Positions 42,303 through 51,439 of a stretch of 64,000 nucleotides of DNA are shown one piece after another. Every line of letters begins with the position of its first letter. Position 1 is the first letter of the stretch. The stretch is taken from contig JAXFOY010000015.1 of the NCBI GenBank assembly GCA_034180045.1, positions 1 through 64,000 of the forward strand, given 5' to 3'. Below the pieces are notes generated by a model, which saw nothing but the letters and a program-made list of their open reading frames with translations, searched no databases and had not been told where the DNA came from. The stretch comes from Eubacterium_B sp034180045 (GTDB lineage: Bacteria; Bacillota; Clostridia; Peptostreptococcales; Anaerovoracaceae). The position numbers and the translations under genes are program-made.

Positions 42303-43178
42303 ATGAAAACCACTGACGGAAAAACCGGATTATACGCTTTATTTGCAGATCCTGTTGAACATTCATTATCGCCGCTAATGCATAATACAGCATTTAATAT
42401 CAAAAGTATAAATGCAGTATATATGGCGTTTAGGGTGACTAAGGATAATATGGCAGATGCTGTGAAAGCTATGAAAGTATTAAATATTGCAGGCGCCAAT
42501 ATCTCTATGCCAAATAAAAAAGAAGTGATGAATTATCTGGATGTTGTTACAGATGAGGCCTTATTTTGTAATGCGGTAAATACCGTTGTAAACAGAGACG
42601 GAAAGCTATACGGCTATAATACGGATATTTACGGTGCCCAAAAAGCAATAGAATCACTTGATATAGAAATTTACGATAAGGAATTTACCTTGCTTGGTTT
42701 AGGCGGAGCCGGGCAAGCTGTATTATATGCTCTTGCCAAAAATAAGGCACGGAAGGTAAATGTTTTTATTAGAAATGAAAGCTTTGACAAAAGAAGAGAT
42801 TTTATAAAAAAGATAAATGATAAATTTTCCACAGATTGCAGCATATATCCTTTTAATTCATGCGAGCAAATAAAGAAATCGCTGGAAAACAGCATTCTTT
42901 TGATAAATGCCACTTGCGTCGGTATGGGAAAATATGAGGGGCAGTCTCCCTTAGCTGAAGATATTAACTTACCTAAAAAAATTTCGGTTTTTGATTTAAT
43001 TTATGCTCCATCTGAAACGAGACTTACGGCTAAGGCGAAAAATGAAAAATGCCGAGCGGTTATAAACGGCTTGCCCATGCTTGTAAATCAGGGAGCAATG
43101 GCATTTAAGCTTTTTACAGGCGAAGAAATGCCGACCGAATATATAGCCGAGCACCTAAAAAGATTTGACAAAATGTGA
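42303..43178 (+). CDS. aroE: Shikimate dehydrogenase
   Basis: This 291-residue cytoplasmic enzyme reduces 3-dehydroshikimate to shikimate with NADPH. The substrate site motifs DPVEHSLSPLMHN and NISMPNKKEVM (catalytic Lys) are present, along with YNTDIYGA and the nucleotide loop GLGGAGQAV. The ATG follows AGTAGGAGAAACATAA. It is divergent from aroK. Other shikimate genes are not in the window. Confidence 0.95.
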   Translation: MKTTDGKTGLYALFADPVEHSLSPLMHNTAFNIKSINAVYMAFRVTKDNMADAVKAMKVLNIAGANISMPNKKEVMNYLDVVTDEALFCNAVNTVVNRDGKLYGYNTDIYGAQKAIESLDIEIYDKEFTLLGLGGAGQAVLYALAKNKARKVNVFIRNESFDKRRDFIKKINDKFSTDCSIYPFNSCEQIKKSLENSILLINATCVGMGKYEGQSPLAEDINLPKKISVFDLIYAPSETRLTAKAKNEKCRAVINGLPMLVNQGAMAFKLFTGEEMPTEYIAEHLKRFDKM

Positions 43179-43232
43179 TATAATTTTATATTATTATTAG
43201 CAACAAACTGAATATCACGAAACGAGGTAAAT

Positions 43233-43946
43233 ATGCTAAAGATTGAAAATTTAACTAAAAGTTACGGAGATAAAAAAGCGGTAGATAATCTTAATCTACA
43301 TATTCAAAAAGGTGAAATATACGGTTTTATAGGGCATAACGGCGCAGGAAAGACGACAACTATCAAAGCCTGCTGTGCTATACTCGATTTTGATGAAGGT
43401 GAAATATTTATAGATGGAGTTTCCATTAAGGAAAATCCTTTTTTGTGCAAGGAAAAGTTGGCATACATACCTGATAATCCGGATTTATATGAATTTCTAT
43501 CAGGCATAAAGTATATAAACCTCATCGCAGATATTTTTAATGTTCCGGCTGATATAAGAGCGGAAAAAACTCGTAAATTTGCCGACATGTTCGGTCTGAC
43601 AGAGGATTTGGCTCAGCCTATAAGCGCATATTCACATGGTATGAAACAGAAATTGGCACTTATTGCAGCTTTCGTGCACAGTCCTCAGCTGATAATTATG
43701 GATGAGCCGTTCGTAGGACTTGATCCTAAGGCTTCATTTTTGTTAAAAAATGAAATGAGAGCGCATTGTGATAACGGAGGGGCAATTTTCTTCTCAACAC
43801 ATGTTCTCGAAGTGGCAGAGAAGCTGTGTGATAAAGTGGCTATCATCAAAGAAGGCAAGCTGGTCGCATCAGGCACCATGGATGAGGTAAAAGGAAATAC
43901 CTCTTTGGAAAATGTATTTCTTGGTCTGGAGGGAAGCGATGCTTAA
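43233..43946 (+). CDS. ABC transporter ATP-binding protein
   Basis: This 237-residue cytoplasmic ATPase is the energy subunit of an ABC-2-like exporter. Walker A is GHNGAGKTT, the signature is YSHGMKQKL (a common SHGMKQ variant of LSGGQ), and Walker B with the D-loop is IIMDEPFVGLD. The ATG follows ACGAGGTAAAT. It overlaps the permease gene by 8 bp, so the two are coupled. The substrate is unknown. Confidence 0.94.
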   Translation: MLKIENLTKSYGDKKAVDNLNLHIQKGEIYGFIGHNGAGKTTTIKACCAILDFDEGEIFIDGVSIKENPFLCKEKLAYIPDNPDLYEFLSGIKYINLIADIFNVPADIRAEKTRKFADMFGLTEDLAQPISAYSHGMKQKLALIAAFVHSPQLIIMDEPFVGLDPKASFLLKNEMRAHCDNGGAIFFSTHVLEVAEKLCDKVAIIKEGKLVASGTMDEVKGNTSLENVFLGLEGSDA

Positions 43947-45525
43947 AATTTTGATAAAGCTTCGTATCTTGGAGATATTGAACCAGCTTCAAGGTAAAAA
44001 ATCAAAGAAGGTTAGTATTTTAGGTTTAGTTGCTATTTATTTAATTTCGTTTGCAGCGCTTGCTTTTCTCTTTTCAATGATATTCTTAACGATAAGTTTG
44101 CCATATCATTTGATGGGACTTGACTGGCTGTATTTCGCATTTTGCGGTGTTGTGGCTTTTTCTCTATGTTTTATAGGCAGTGTATTTTTGACACAAACAC
44201 AGATATATGCAGCAAATGATAATGAGACTCTTTTGGCCATGCCTATTAAGCCCGGGGATATATTACTTTCACGTATATTGTCGCTGCTGGGGCTAAACTA
44301 TATATATACTCTTATAATAGCAGTCCCTGCTATAGGTGTGCATTTTTACAACGCAGGCTTTAACTTTGCATTATTGTTGACTTTTGCTGTAGGATTTACA
44401 TTCTTACCGATTCTGTCAATGGCGCTTTCGATGTTGTTCGGATGGATTATCGCTTGGCTGGCAAGTAAGGTATCAAGACCTAAGTTGATAATAACCGGAG
44501 TTTCTTTGTTCTTGATGCTGGGATATTTTTATCTTTGTTTCGCATGGCAAAGTCTAATGCAAAAAATGGCTCAATCGGGAGAATCGGTCGCCGAAATTTT
44601 CAAAAGATATCTGACTTTATTTTATGTTTTGGGTAAGAGTATAGCTGATGTAAATATAATTTTCACGCTTTTATTCATCGTAATGAGTATTGTGCCGTTC
44701 GCGATAATTTCGTATCTGATAAGCAGGAGTTTTATCAAGATTGCAACAAGCAAAAAAAGCGCAAAGAAAATCGTATATCGTGAAGGAAAAGTATCCGTAA
44801 GAGGTGTAAGAAAAGCTCTATTGATAAAAGAATTCAGCATGTTTATGAATTCTCCCACATACATACTTAATGCAGGAGTAGGCTTGTTGTTTTTACCTTT
44901 GATAAGCATATACTTTTTGTTTGGCGGTGAAAGCTTGACTGCGATACAGCAATACCTAAGCAAAGAAGCATTCGGATTGTTGGTTTGCATGGGATTCGGA
45001 TTAAGTACGGGTATGGTAACCATTTCAAGCCCAAGCTTTTCTCTTGAGGCAAAGACACTTTGGATTCTAAAGTCTCTTCCTATCAGGGTAAAGGACATTA
45101 TACATGCAAAGCTGGCACCGCACATATTATTCAGTCTGCCGTTTATACTTTTCAGCACAGTATTAGTACAATTTGTTTTGGATTTAACTACGGTAGATAG
45201 GGTTATGGTAATTGCAATCCCGATTTTCTCAACAACTCTCAATGCACTTATAGGTCTGCTGCTTGGAATGCGCTTTCCTAAGTTTAACTGGGTTAATGAG
45301 GCGACGGCAATCAAACAGTCAAGTGCACCTTTACTTGCGATGCTTCTTGGAACTGCTGTAAATGCCGTTATAATAGGCTCAATGATATTGTTTTACAAGT
45401 TTGATATTTTGGGATTTGATTACTATACACAATTCATATGTGCTGTATATATAATATTGTCTTTGATTTGCCTATTCATTATAAATCGCAAGGGTGAATC
45501 ACTGGTAAGAAGGATGCAGAACTAA
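43939..45525 (+). CDS. ABC transporter permease
   Basis: This 528-residue integral membrane protein has about twelve helices and partners the preceding ATPase. ATG 43939 is preferred over in-frame GTG 43912 because CTGGAGGGAAG lies just before it. The layout (a long permease with a cytoplasmic loop of about 30 residues rich in Lys, followed by FSMFMNSPTYILNAG and SLPIRVKDIIHAKL) resembles the YhaP/ABC-2 group used for export or resistance. No exported peptide gene is adjacent. Confidence 0.9.
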   Translation: MLKILIKLRILEILNQLQGKKSKKVSILGLVAIYLISFAALAFLFSMIFLTISLPYHLMGLDWLYFAFCGVVAFSLCFIGSVFLTQTQIYAANDNETLLAMPIKPGDILLSRILSLLGLNYIYTLIIAVPAIGVHFYNAGFNFALLLTFAVGFTFLPILSMALSMLFGWIIAWLASKVSRPKLIITGVSLFLMLGYFYLCFAWQSLMQKMAQSGESVAEIFKRYLTLFYVLGKSIADVNIIFTLLFIVMSIVPFAIISYLISRSFIKIATSKKSAKKIVYREGKVSVRGVRKALLIKEFSMFMNSPTYILNAGVGLLFLPLISIYFLFGGESLTAIQQYLSKEAFGLLVCMGFGLSTGMVTISSPSFSLEAKTLWILKSLPIRVKDIIHAKLAPHILFSLPFILFSTVLVQFVLDLTTVDRVMVIAIPIFSTTLNALIGLLLGMRFPKFNWVNEATAIKQSSAPLLAMLLGTAVNAVIIGSMILFYKFDILGFDYYTQFICAVYIILSLICLFIINRKGESLVRRMQN

Positions 45526-45540
45526 TATTTTTTCAAAATA

Positions 45541-45573
45541 AAAAGGTATCGAATTTTTGCTTCGGTACCTTTT
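45541..45573. terminator. Bidirectional terminator between the ABC permease and htpG
   Basis: AAAAGGTATCGAA pairs with TTCGGTACCTTTT (one G-U pair) and is flanked by A and T runs on the two sides, so it can end both convergent transcripts. Confidence 0.88.
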
Positions 45574-45586
45574 ATTTTATTTAGTT

Positions 45587-47527
45587 TCAGTTTGCATCAA
45601 CTATAAGCTGACATATTGATTTACTGAATTCAATAGGATCATCAATTTGTATTCCGGAAATCAATAGAGCTTGATTGTATAGAAGATAAGCATATGTAGC
45701 TAATTTGTAACTGTCTTCTTTTTCTGTGTTCTTTATTTTATTAAGCGTCTCAAATACTTTATGTTCAGGATTGATTTCCAAAATTCGTTCCGCTTTAACT
45801 TGCTGTTCCACAGGCATGGCATTGATAAGCTTCTCCATTTCAAGGGATATGTTCCCTTTAGTTGTAAGACAAACTGCGGATGATTTAAGGCGAGGGGAGA
45901 GTTTTACTTCGCTTACTTTATCGCCAAGTGCATCTTTGAGTGCTGTGAGTAAAGCTTGATTATCTTCTTCAAGTTTTTTTATCTTTTCCTTTGCCTCATC
46001 GCTGTCATCCTCTGCAATATCCTCTGCGGAAACTGATTTGAAAGCTTTGTCTTTATATTGCGTGAGCACATTAAAGACGAATTCATCTATGTCATCTGTA
46101 AGATAAAGTATTTCATAACCTTTTGATTTTATGAACTCCGTTTGCGGCAGCAAATCTATCTTTTTAACGGATTCACCGACTGCATAGTAAATGAAGTTTT
46201 GATCTTCACGCATTCTTTCAATGTATTCTGATAAGGTGACATTTTTTTGTTCCGTGGAAGAATAAAAGAGTACAAGGTCTTCGAGAGTTTCTCTATTCAT
46301 TCCATAATTGTCGTAAAGACCGAATTTTAATTGCTTTCCAAAGTTATCAAAGAATTTTTCATAAGCTTCTCTATCATTCTTTAGGAAGTCTACTAAATCT
46401 CTTTTTATTTTTTTCTCTATGTTTTTGGCTATATTTTTAAGCTGACGATCTTGCTGGAGCAATTCTCTGGAAATATTTAGGGATAAATCCTGGCTATCTA
46501 CAAGTCCTTTGACAAAATTGAAATAATCAGGCAAGAGTTCCTTACACTTATCCATAATCATTACGCCGCTGGAATACAGCTGTAGACCTTTTTCGTATTC
46601 TTTTGTATAGTAATCAAAAGGGGCGTGTCCGGGAATGAACATAAGTGCGGTAAAGCTCGAAACTCCTTCTACATTTGTACGTATCACCCTTGCAGGATCT
46701 ATAAAATCCATGTATTTACTCTTATAGTAATCGTTATATTCTTCAGGCTTAACCTTACTCTTTTGGCGCTTCCAAATAGGTTCCATGGAGTTGAGTGTTT
46801 CAAGTTCACTATATTTTTCGTATTCGGAAGCATTTCCGCCTTCCTTGTCATTGATTTCTACAGGTCTTGATTTTTCAACCATCATGCGAATAGGATACCT
46901 GATATAGTCGGAATATTTTTTGATGAGATTTCGTATTGTATATTCCTCTAAATAGATGGAGTAATTTTCGCTTTCGCTATCTTCTTTGATGTTAAGAATA
47001 ATCTCCGTACCATGTCCGTCCATGTATGCTTCTTCTATAGTGTATCCGTCTGCACCTTTGGAGACCCATCTATATGCGCAATCACTGCCATATGCTTTAG
47101 ATGTAACGCTGACGATGTCTGAAACCATAAATGCTGAATAAAAACCTACACCGAACTGACCTATGATATCAAAGTTTTTGGATTTCGAATCACCATCGGC
47201 TTCTTTCATCTGAGCCTCCTTGAAGCTTAGGGAACCGCTCTTAGCGATAGTTCCAAGGTTAGTTTCCAATTCCTCCGGACTCATGCCTATACCGTTGTCT
47301 CTGATTGAAAGGGTGCGAAGCGCTTTGTCCGCAGTAATTTCTATGTAGAAATCGCTGCGTTTGATACCGAGTTCGCCTGAACTTAAACTTTTGTAATATA
47401 GTTTATCTAAGGCATCGCTGGAATTGCTGATAAGTTCACGCATAAAAATTTCTTTGTTAGTATAAATAGAATGAATCATCATATCAAGCAAGCGCTTAGA
47501 TTCTGCTTTGAATTGTTTCTTTGCCAT
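45587..47527 (-). CDS. htpG: Molecular chaperone HtpG (Hsp90)
   Basis: This 646-residue cytoplasmic ATP-dependent chaperone has the GHKL ATPase motifs in its N-terminal domain: ELISNSSDALDKL, DNGIGMS and GQFGVGFYSAF. Middle and C-terminal dimerisation domains are full length. The start is taken at the ATG at 47527, giving MAKKQFKAES, because GGAGG lies five bases before it; the upstream in-frame GTG is inside that site. A perfect CIRCE operator and a sigma-A promoter precede the gene, so it should be repressed by HrcA and induced by heat or unfolded protein. hrcA itself is not in the window. Confidence 0.96.
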   Translation of the reverse strand: MAKKQFKAESKRLLDMMIHSIYTNKEIFMRELISNSSDALDKLYYKSLSSGELGIKRSDFYIEITADKALRTLSIRDNGIGMSPEELETNLGTIAKSGSLSFKEAQMKEADGDSKSKNFDIIGQFGVGFYSAFMVSDIVSVTSKAYGSDCAYRWVSKGADGYTIEEAYMDGHGTEIILNIKEDSESENYSIYLEEYTIRNLIKKYSDYIRYPIRMMVEKSRPVEINDKEGGNASEYEKYSELETLNSMEPIWKRQKSKVKPEEYNDYYKSKYMDFIDPARVIRTNVEGVSSFTALMFIPGHAPFDYYTKEYEKGLQLYSSGVMIMDKCKELLPDYFNFVKGLVDSQDLSLNISRELLQQDRQLKNIAKNIEKKIKRDLVDFLKNDREAYEKFFDNFGKQLKFGLYDNYGMNRETLEDLVLFYSSTEQKNVTLSEYIERMREDQNFIYYAVGESVKKIDLLPQTEFIKSKGYEILYLTDDIDEFVFNVLTQYKDKAFKSVSAEDIAEDDSDEAKEKIKKLEEDNQALLTALKDALGDKVSEVKLSPRLKSSAVCLTTKGNISLEMEKLINAMPVEQQVKAERILEINPEHKVFETLNKIKNTEKEDSYKLATYAYLLYNQALLISGIQIDDPIEFSKSICQLIVDAN

Positions 47528-47546
47528 AAGTACCTCCACAAATTTA

Positions 47547-47573
47547 TTAGCACTCTAATAACAAGAGTGCTAA
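47547..47573 (-). promoter_or_regulatory. CIRCE operator (HrcA site) of htpG
   Basis: The arms TTAGCACTC (47547-47555) and GAGTGCTAA (47565-47573) with a 9-nt spacer match the CIRCE consensus exactly. It lies between the promoter and the htpG ribosome binding site, where HrcA would block transcription. Confidence 0.96.
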
Positions 47574-47577
47574 ATAT

Positions 47578-47606
47578 AATTTAACACTTGTAATATGATT
47601 TGTAAA
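47578..47606 (-). promoter_or_regulatory. Sigma-A promoter of htpG
   Basis: Read on the minus strand, TTTACA (47606-47601) and TAAATT (47583-47578) are 17 bp apart, directly upstream of the CIRCE element. Confidence 0.7.
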
Positions 47607-47665
47607 GATATAATTAAATCTTTATTTTTGAGGTAATTTTATTCTAAAAATGATATAATTCAAAT

Positions 47666-48490
47666 ATGATGAAGATAAGAAAAAAATATAAGATAAAAAA
47701 TGCTAAGGTTTTCATTGTTTTCTTTGCACTGGTGATTTTGCTTGCAATTATCGTTTGGGTAAAAATCTATAATCATATGAATACTTATGACGGGCTTGGT
47801 GAAGAGGGGGAGTATCCTAAAATGAGTTATAAAAGCGAAGGATTTTACCGAGATAAATACAATTTTTTGAACTATAAATTCGGGAATGTTTCTGCAAAGC
47901 GCGGTATAGACGTTTCTTCTCACCAAGGATACATAGACTGGAAAAAGGTGAAAAACTCCGGTGTGGAATTTGCAATTATCAGGCTGGGGTTCAGTTCGTA
48001 CGTAGATGGTAGCATCCATATGGACGAGTATTTTCAAAGGAATATTGAAGAAGCCCACAAAAATGGTATCGAAGTAGGTGTTTATTTTTTCTCACAGGCA
48101 ACAAATACTGACGAAGCGATTAGAGAAGCGAAATATGTACTTGATAACATTAAGAGTCAACATATAAGCATTCCCATAGGGTTTGATATGGAGCCGGTAA
48201 CTGAAGAAGACAGAATCAAGTCACTTACAGTTAAACAAAAAACGGAAATTGCAGATGCATTTTGCCAAATAATCCGAAAACACAGAATGGATGTTAGCAT
48301 ATACGGTAATCCTACTTGGATTTCAAACAATATTGACTTGAAGTTACTATGTGATTATGAAATTTGGCTAGCTCATTATACTGATTTGAGTGATTTCAAA
48401 TATGATTATAAGATTTGGCAGTATACATCAGAAGGCATTATAGACGGTATAGACACTCATGTAGACTTAAACATTATGTTTATAAAATAA
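47666..48490 (+). CDS. GH25 family lysozyme, membrane-anchored
   Basis: This 274-residue protein has a single N-terminal membrane helix (VFIVFFALVILLAIIVWV) and an outer GH25 muramidase domain from about residue 75. Family motifs are RGIDVSSHQG (catalytic Asp region), VGVYFFSQA and GFDMEPV (the DxE catalytic pair). The C-terminal IWQYTSEGIIDGIDTHVDLN is typical. It hydrolyses the MurNAc-GlcNAc bond of peptidoglycan, in wall turnover or remodelling. No binding repeats are present. The start is ATG 47666 or 47669, and no strong ribosome binding site is seen. Confidence 0.93.
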   Translation: MMKIRKKYKIKNAKVFIVFFALVILLAIIVWVKIYNHMNTYDGLGEEGEYPKMSYKSEGFYRDKYNFLNYKFGNVSAKRGIDVSSHQGYIDWKKVKNSGVEFAIIRLGFSSYVDGSIHMDEYFQRNIEEAHKNGIEVGVYFFSQATNTDEAIREAKYVLDNIKSQHISIPIGFDMEPVTEEDRIKSLTVKQKTEIADAFCQIIRKHRMDVSIYGNPTWISNNIDLKLLCDYEIWLAHYTDLSDFKYDYKIWQYTSEGIIDGIDTHVDLNIMFIK

Positions 48491-48497
48491 AATTTGA

Positions 48498-48519
48498 AAC
48501 GCCCTTGAAAAAGGGCGTT
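48498..48519. terminator. Bidirectional terminator between GH25 and the lipoprotein gene
   Basis: AACGCCCTT and AAGGGCGTT form a perfect 9-bp stem with a GAAA loop, shared by convergent transcripts. Confidence 0.85.
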
Positions 48520-48523
48520 ATGT

Positions 48524-49966
48524 TTATTGGTTTTCTTTTTTAATTTCTTTATGCTTTTGATTTTTTAAGATAGTGATAATGGAACCGGTGTAATGTTCTA
48601 ACTTTTCTTCGTTTATTACTATGTTTACGAGTTTTAAGTTTGCATTTTTTTCTTTCATAAATATTGCGGACGTTGTTTGTACACAGTTCTTAAATTCCAG
48701 TTCACTTCCGGTGTATTCTTCAAATGCAGTTTTAAGTTCGGTTTGAAATTTACTTTCCTTTTCCGGAGTATACTTGATGGAAAGTGGAAGGGCGGAATTT
48801 ACTTTGCTAAAATTAATTCCCGCAAGTGAGCATATAGTCGCATACTGTTCGTCAAGTTCAGTTAAATTTGTCTTATCGAGACTGTACCCATGCGCCAAAA
48901 TAGTGAAAGCTTCTGTTGAAGTGGACAACATTCCCAAATTTGCAATGGTGATTATTTCGTCTTCCGTATCCCTGTAATAAACTCCGTCTACAAGCGTGTA
49001 AATTGAGCTTATCAGCGTATTTAGACTTTCTTTTGTGTACACTGCCTCGGGAAGAGTGACCTGTTCATATTTGTATACCGCATTACTGTAGTCGGAACTG
49101 TATTTTTTGTTAAATCTTTCGATAGATTTATCTATTTTGGACGTAAATTTGTCTATATCATCTTCGCTTATGACAATTGTCATTTCGGCTGAACCGGGAT
49201 ATGTGCTTGAACTTGTACCTCCTGATATATTGGCAAGTTCAAATATAAGCGCATTAGTCTTAAACGATGCCAAAAGGTCGCCGAACATTTTGATAGGATT
49301 TGGGAAGGAGCTTATTCTTGCATCCGGTTGACTGCTCGGCAAGCCGGAGAGAGAAATTTTATATGCGATTTTTCCACCGGGTTCAGTGGTAGAAAGTGTT
49401 CCTGTAAATGTGTAATTGCTATATCCTCCCGAATTAACGGACCATAAAGCCTTACTTGCGCCGGAAAGGCTGATTACCTTGGCATCATCACTGAAGTATT
49501 CGCTGCTGAGATTCTGAACGGCGGTAAAGTTGCCGTTTGATACCGGAGAAAAAATAACTGTAAGCTCTCCGGTTTCCTCGTTATTTTTTATGGCATATAG
49601 AGCTGATGATATGGCATCAACACAATTAACAAAACTGGCAGCATCATAGCTACATACGATAACCACAGGATCGGCATCTATATAAGCTTCAGAGGCGGGA
49701 ACGTACATAATCACATTCCCGTAATCGTCTTTGTTGTGTTTTATATTTTTGGATTTTGCCCAGTTACTTAGATAATCTTCAACACTTTTATTTGTAGTTA
49801 AAGTTTCGGATGAATCTATCAAATCAGTCCTATATGCAAATGCTTTTGACTGGATTTTTTCGTTTAGTTTTATTTCTTTATCTAAATTTTCTTTGCCACA
49901 GGATGTCAGGGCGAGAGAAAGAACCAACAAGGCTGAAATCAGGGATATATATATTTTTTTGTTCAA
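48524..49966 (-). CDS. Lipoprotein resembling a catalytically dead PepD/M20 peptidase
   Basis: This 480-residue protein starts at TTG 49966 behind GGAGGCATATAAA. The lipoprotein signal ends LALTSC, so Cys23 would be lipidated and the protein held at the outer membrane face. The rest follows the order of aminoacyl-histidine dipeptidase (PepD, M20C). VVIVCSYDAASF stands where PepD has the metal-binding GHxDMV. LTVIFSPVSNGNFTA replaces the VLFTxxEExG block. ELANISGGTSSSTYPGSAEMTIVI matches the ISGGNxRNAIPREA block. The His and acidic residues needed for zinc appear lost, so it may bind peptides without cutting. This reading is from pattern only. Confidence 0.65.
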   Translation of the reverse strand: MNKKIYISLISALLVLSLALTSCGKENLDKEIKLNEKIQSKAFAYRTDLIDSSETLTTNKSVEDYLSNWAKSKNIKHNKDDYGNVIMYVPASEAYIDADPVVIVCSYDAASFVNCVDAISSALYAIKNNEETGELTVIFSPVSNGNFTAVQNLSSEYFSDDAKVISLSGASKALWSVNSGGYSNYTFTGTLSTTEPGGKIAYKISLSGLPSSQPDARISSFPNPIKMFGDLLASFKTNALIFELANISGGTSSSTYPGSAEMTIVISEDDIDKFTSKIDKSIERFNKKYSSDYSNAVYKYEQVTLPEAVYTKESLNTLISSIYTLVDGVYYRDTEDEIITIANLGMLSTSTEAFTILAHGYSLDKTNLTELDEQYATICSLAGINFSKVNSALPLSIKYTPEKESKFQTELKTAFEEYTGSELEFKNCVQTTSAIFMKEKNANLKLVNIVINEEKLEHYTGSIITILKNQKHKEIKKENQ

Positions 49967-50067
49967 TTTATATGCCTCCGTTAAACAATATTAAAATCTT
50001 TGTAAAATATGCTTTAATTTAATGAAAAAATACCTTATAATAATAGCATATCAAAGGAGATACCGCA

Positions 50068-50610
50068 ATGGAAACAAAAAACCTGATTATTAGAGAAAGT
50101 GTGTTTGATGATTGTTCATATTTCGCTGATTGGGAGACTAATCCAGAGGTGACGGAATTTTTCTCAATTGATGAAGACAGGAATTACGAGGAGATTGTAA
50201 CGGAGTTTATAGAGAACAAGCTTGATGACAGCAAGAAGCAGTTTACAATCATGAAGAAGCCGAATGATATTCCGATAGGAAGAATTTATCTTTCAAGAGT
50301 CGACAGACACTGTGATTCCCTTGATATTACCAGAATATATATAGCCGATTCAAACCTTAGAAATCAGGGATACGGAAAAGAAGCTCTCCTTGCAATTCTT
50401 GAATATGCATTTATTAACTTACATATGGAACGAGTTACTATCGACTTTTTTGTAAAAAATAAGGCAGCGGAACATCTATACGACAAGTTGGGCTTCAGAA
50501 CGGAAGGCATATTGAGAAATGCTATCAAAAAAAACGGTAGATACTTTGATTTACACTTGAAATCAATGATTAGAGCAGAATACCTTGGACTTGATCGCAC
50601 GCTTGTCTGA
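50068..50610 (+). CDS. GNAT acetyltransferase of the RimJ/RimL type
   Basis: This 180-residue cytoplasmic enzyme shows the RimJ/RimL-like start LIIRESVFDDCSYFADWETNPEV, the acetyl-CoA loop NLRNQGYGKEAL and the C-terminal KNKAAEHLYDKLGFRTEG. Members acetylate protein N-termini or small amines; the target is unknown. The ATG follows CAAAGGAGATACCGCA. It precedes the rpmB promoter and is transcribed in the same direction. Confidence 0.92.
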   Translation: METKNLIIRESVFDDCSYFADWETNPEVTEFFSIDEDRNYEEIVTEFIENKLDDSKKQFTIMKKPNDIPIGRIYLSRVDRHCDSLDITRIYIADSNLRNQGYGKEALLAILEYAFINLHMERVTIDFFVKNKAAEHLYDKLGFRTEGILRNAIKKNGRYFDLHLKSMIRAEYLGLDRTLV

Positions 50611-50636
50611 ATCGCGGAATTCAAGCAAAAAAGTAC

Positions 50637-50666
50637 TTGTATTATACTTATAATCTATGCTATAAT
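50637..50666 (+). promoter_or_regulatory. Sigma-A promoter upstream of rpmB
   Basis: TTGTAT (50637-50642) and TATAAT (50661-50666) are 18 bp apart. The leader of about 100 nt that follows has a small hairpin CCCGA-TTT-TCGGG shortly before the ribosome binding site. Confidence 0.6.
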
Positions 50667-50771
50667 GCTATTTGCGGTTATTCAATAGGTGGCCGACAGA
50701 TAAGAATTTTATACAAATAGTCAAGAACCCGATTTTCGGGATATACATTTATTAGCAAGGAGGTGCGGCAA

Positions 50772-50963
50772 ATGTCAAGAAAATGTGAGATTTGCGGAAA
50801 AGGTCAGGTTTCCGGAAATAATGTTTCCCATTCAATGAGACATACAAGAAGAAAGTGGAACGCTAACATTCAGACCGTAAGAATTAACGATAACGGCACA
50901 GTTAGAAGAGCGAATGTATGCACAAGATGCATGAGATCAAATAAGATCGACCGCGCCCTCTAA
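50772..50963 (+). CDS. rpmB: Large ribosomal subunit protein bL28
   Basis: This 63-residue ribosomal protein begins MSRKCEICGKGQVSGNNVSHS and includes TRRKWNANIQTVRI. The four Cys (CEIC and CTRC) suggest the zinc-binding form. ATG 50772 is chosen because AAGGAGGTG lies just before it; the in-frame GTG 50763 is part of that site. A terminator follows at 50976. Confidence 0.97.
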   Translation: MSRKCEICGKGQVSGNNVSHSMRHTRRKWNANIQTVRINDNGTVRRANVCTRCMRSNKIDRAL

Positions 50964-50975
50964 TTAAAAGGGAAT

Positions 50976-51007
50976 AAAACCGCGAAGGCTTTGCTTTCGT
51001 GGTTTTT
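50976..51007 (+). terminator. Intrinsic terminator after rpmB
   Basis: AAAACCGCGAAGGC pairs with GCTTTCGTGGTTTT across a TTT loop with two G-U pairs, running into a T tract. Confidence 0.93.
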
Positions 51008-51025
51008 TAGTTGTTGGAGCAGAAT

Positions 51026-51439
51026 ATGTCATTATATAAAGATACAAAACTCGGCAAAATTACAATTTCAGATAAGATTATTACAAACGCTGTAATGCGC
51101 ATAAGTAAAAAAGAAAAGTACAATGAAATAATATGGTTATCAACGCCTAAGGGAAAACTCTTATCTGACGATGATTGGTTTCAATCCAATGATAGTGTAA
51201 AAAATATAGAGATAGATTACAACGGGCACGATGACTTTAGACTTAAATATTACGTGATAGTAAAGTTTGGAGAAAGCATTAAAACGGTCTTAAATCATCT
51301 AAATCAAGAGATACTTCAGTTCATATACGAAAAGACATCTGTAATTCCTAACGAGATATGTACAGTAGTAACCGGTGTAAAATCAGAAAATATTTCGCAC
51401 AGGTACATGGAGTTCAAATTCAGTTATGAAACTAAATGA
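51026..51439 (+). CDS. Asp23/Gls24-like protein (YloU position)
   Basis: This 137-residue cytoplasmic protein shows features of the Asp23/Gls24 group (LGKITISDKIITNAVMRIS, YYVIVKFGESIKTVLNHLNQEI). In many Firmicutes yloU lies just after rpmB and before recG, as here. The protein is diverged from the usual Asp23 sequence, so the assignment leans on position. Family members sit near the membrane and are linked to envelope stress or fatty-acid kinase genes. ATG 51026 is chosen for its GGAG site. It overlaps recG by 14 bp. No fakA homologue follows. Confidence 0.68.
   Translation: MSLYKDTKLGKITISDKIITNAVMRISKKEKYNEIIWLSTPKGKLLSDDDWFQSNDSVKNIEIDYNGHDDFRLKYYVIVKFGESIKTVLNHLNQEILQFIYEKTSVIPNEICTVVTGVKSENISHRYMEFKFSYETK

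Noticed and set aside
44622..45314. A 230-codon minus-strand frame
   Set aside because: It is fully within the ABC permease gene, has no ribosome binding site, and its codon pattern mirrors the plus-strand hydrophobic helices.
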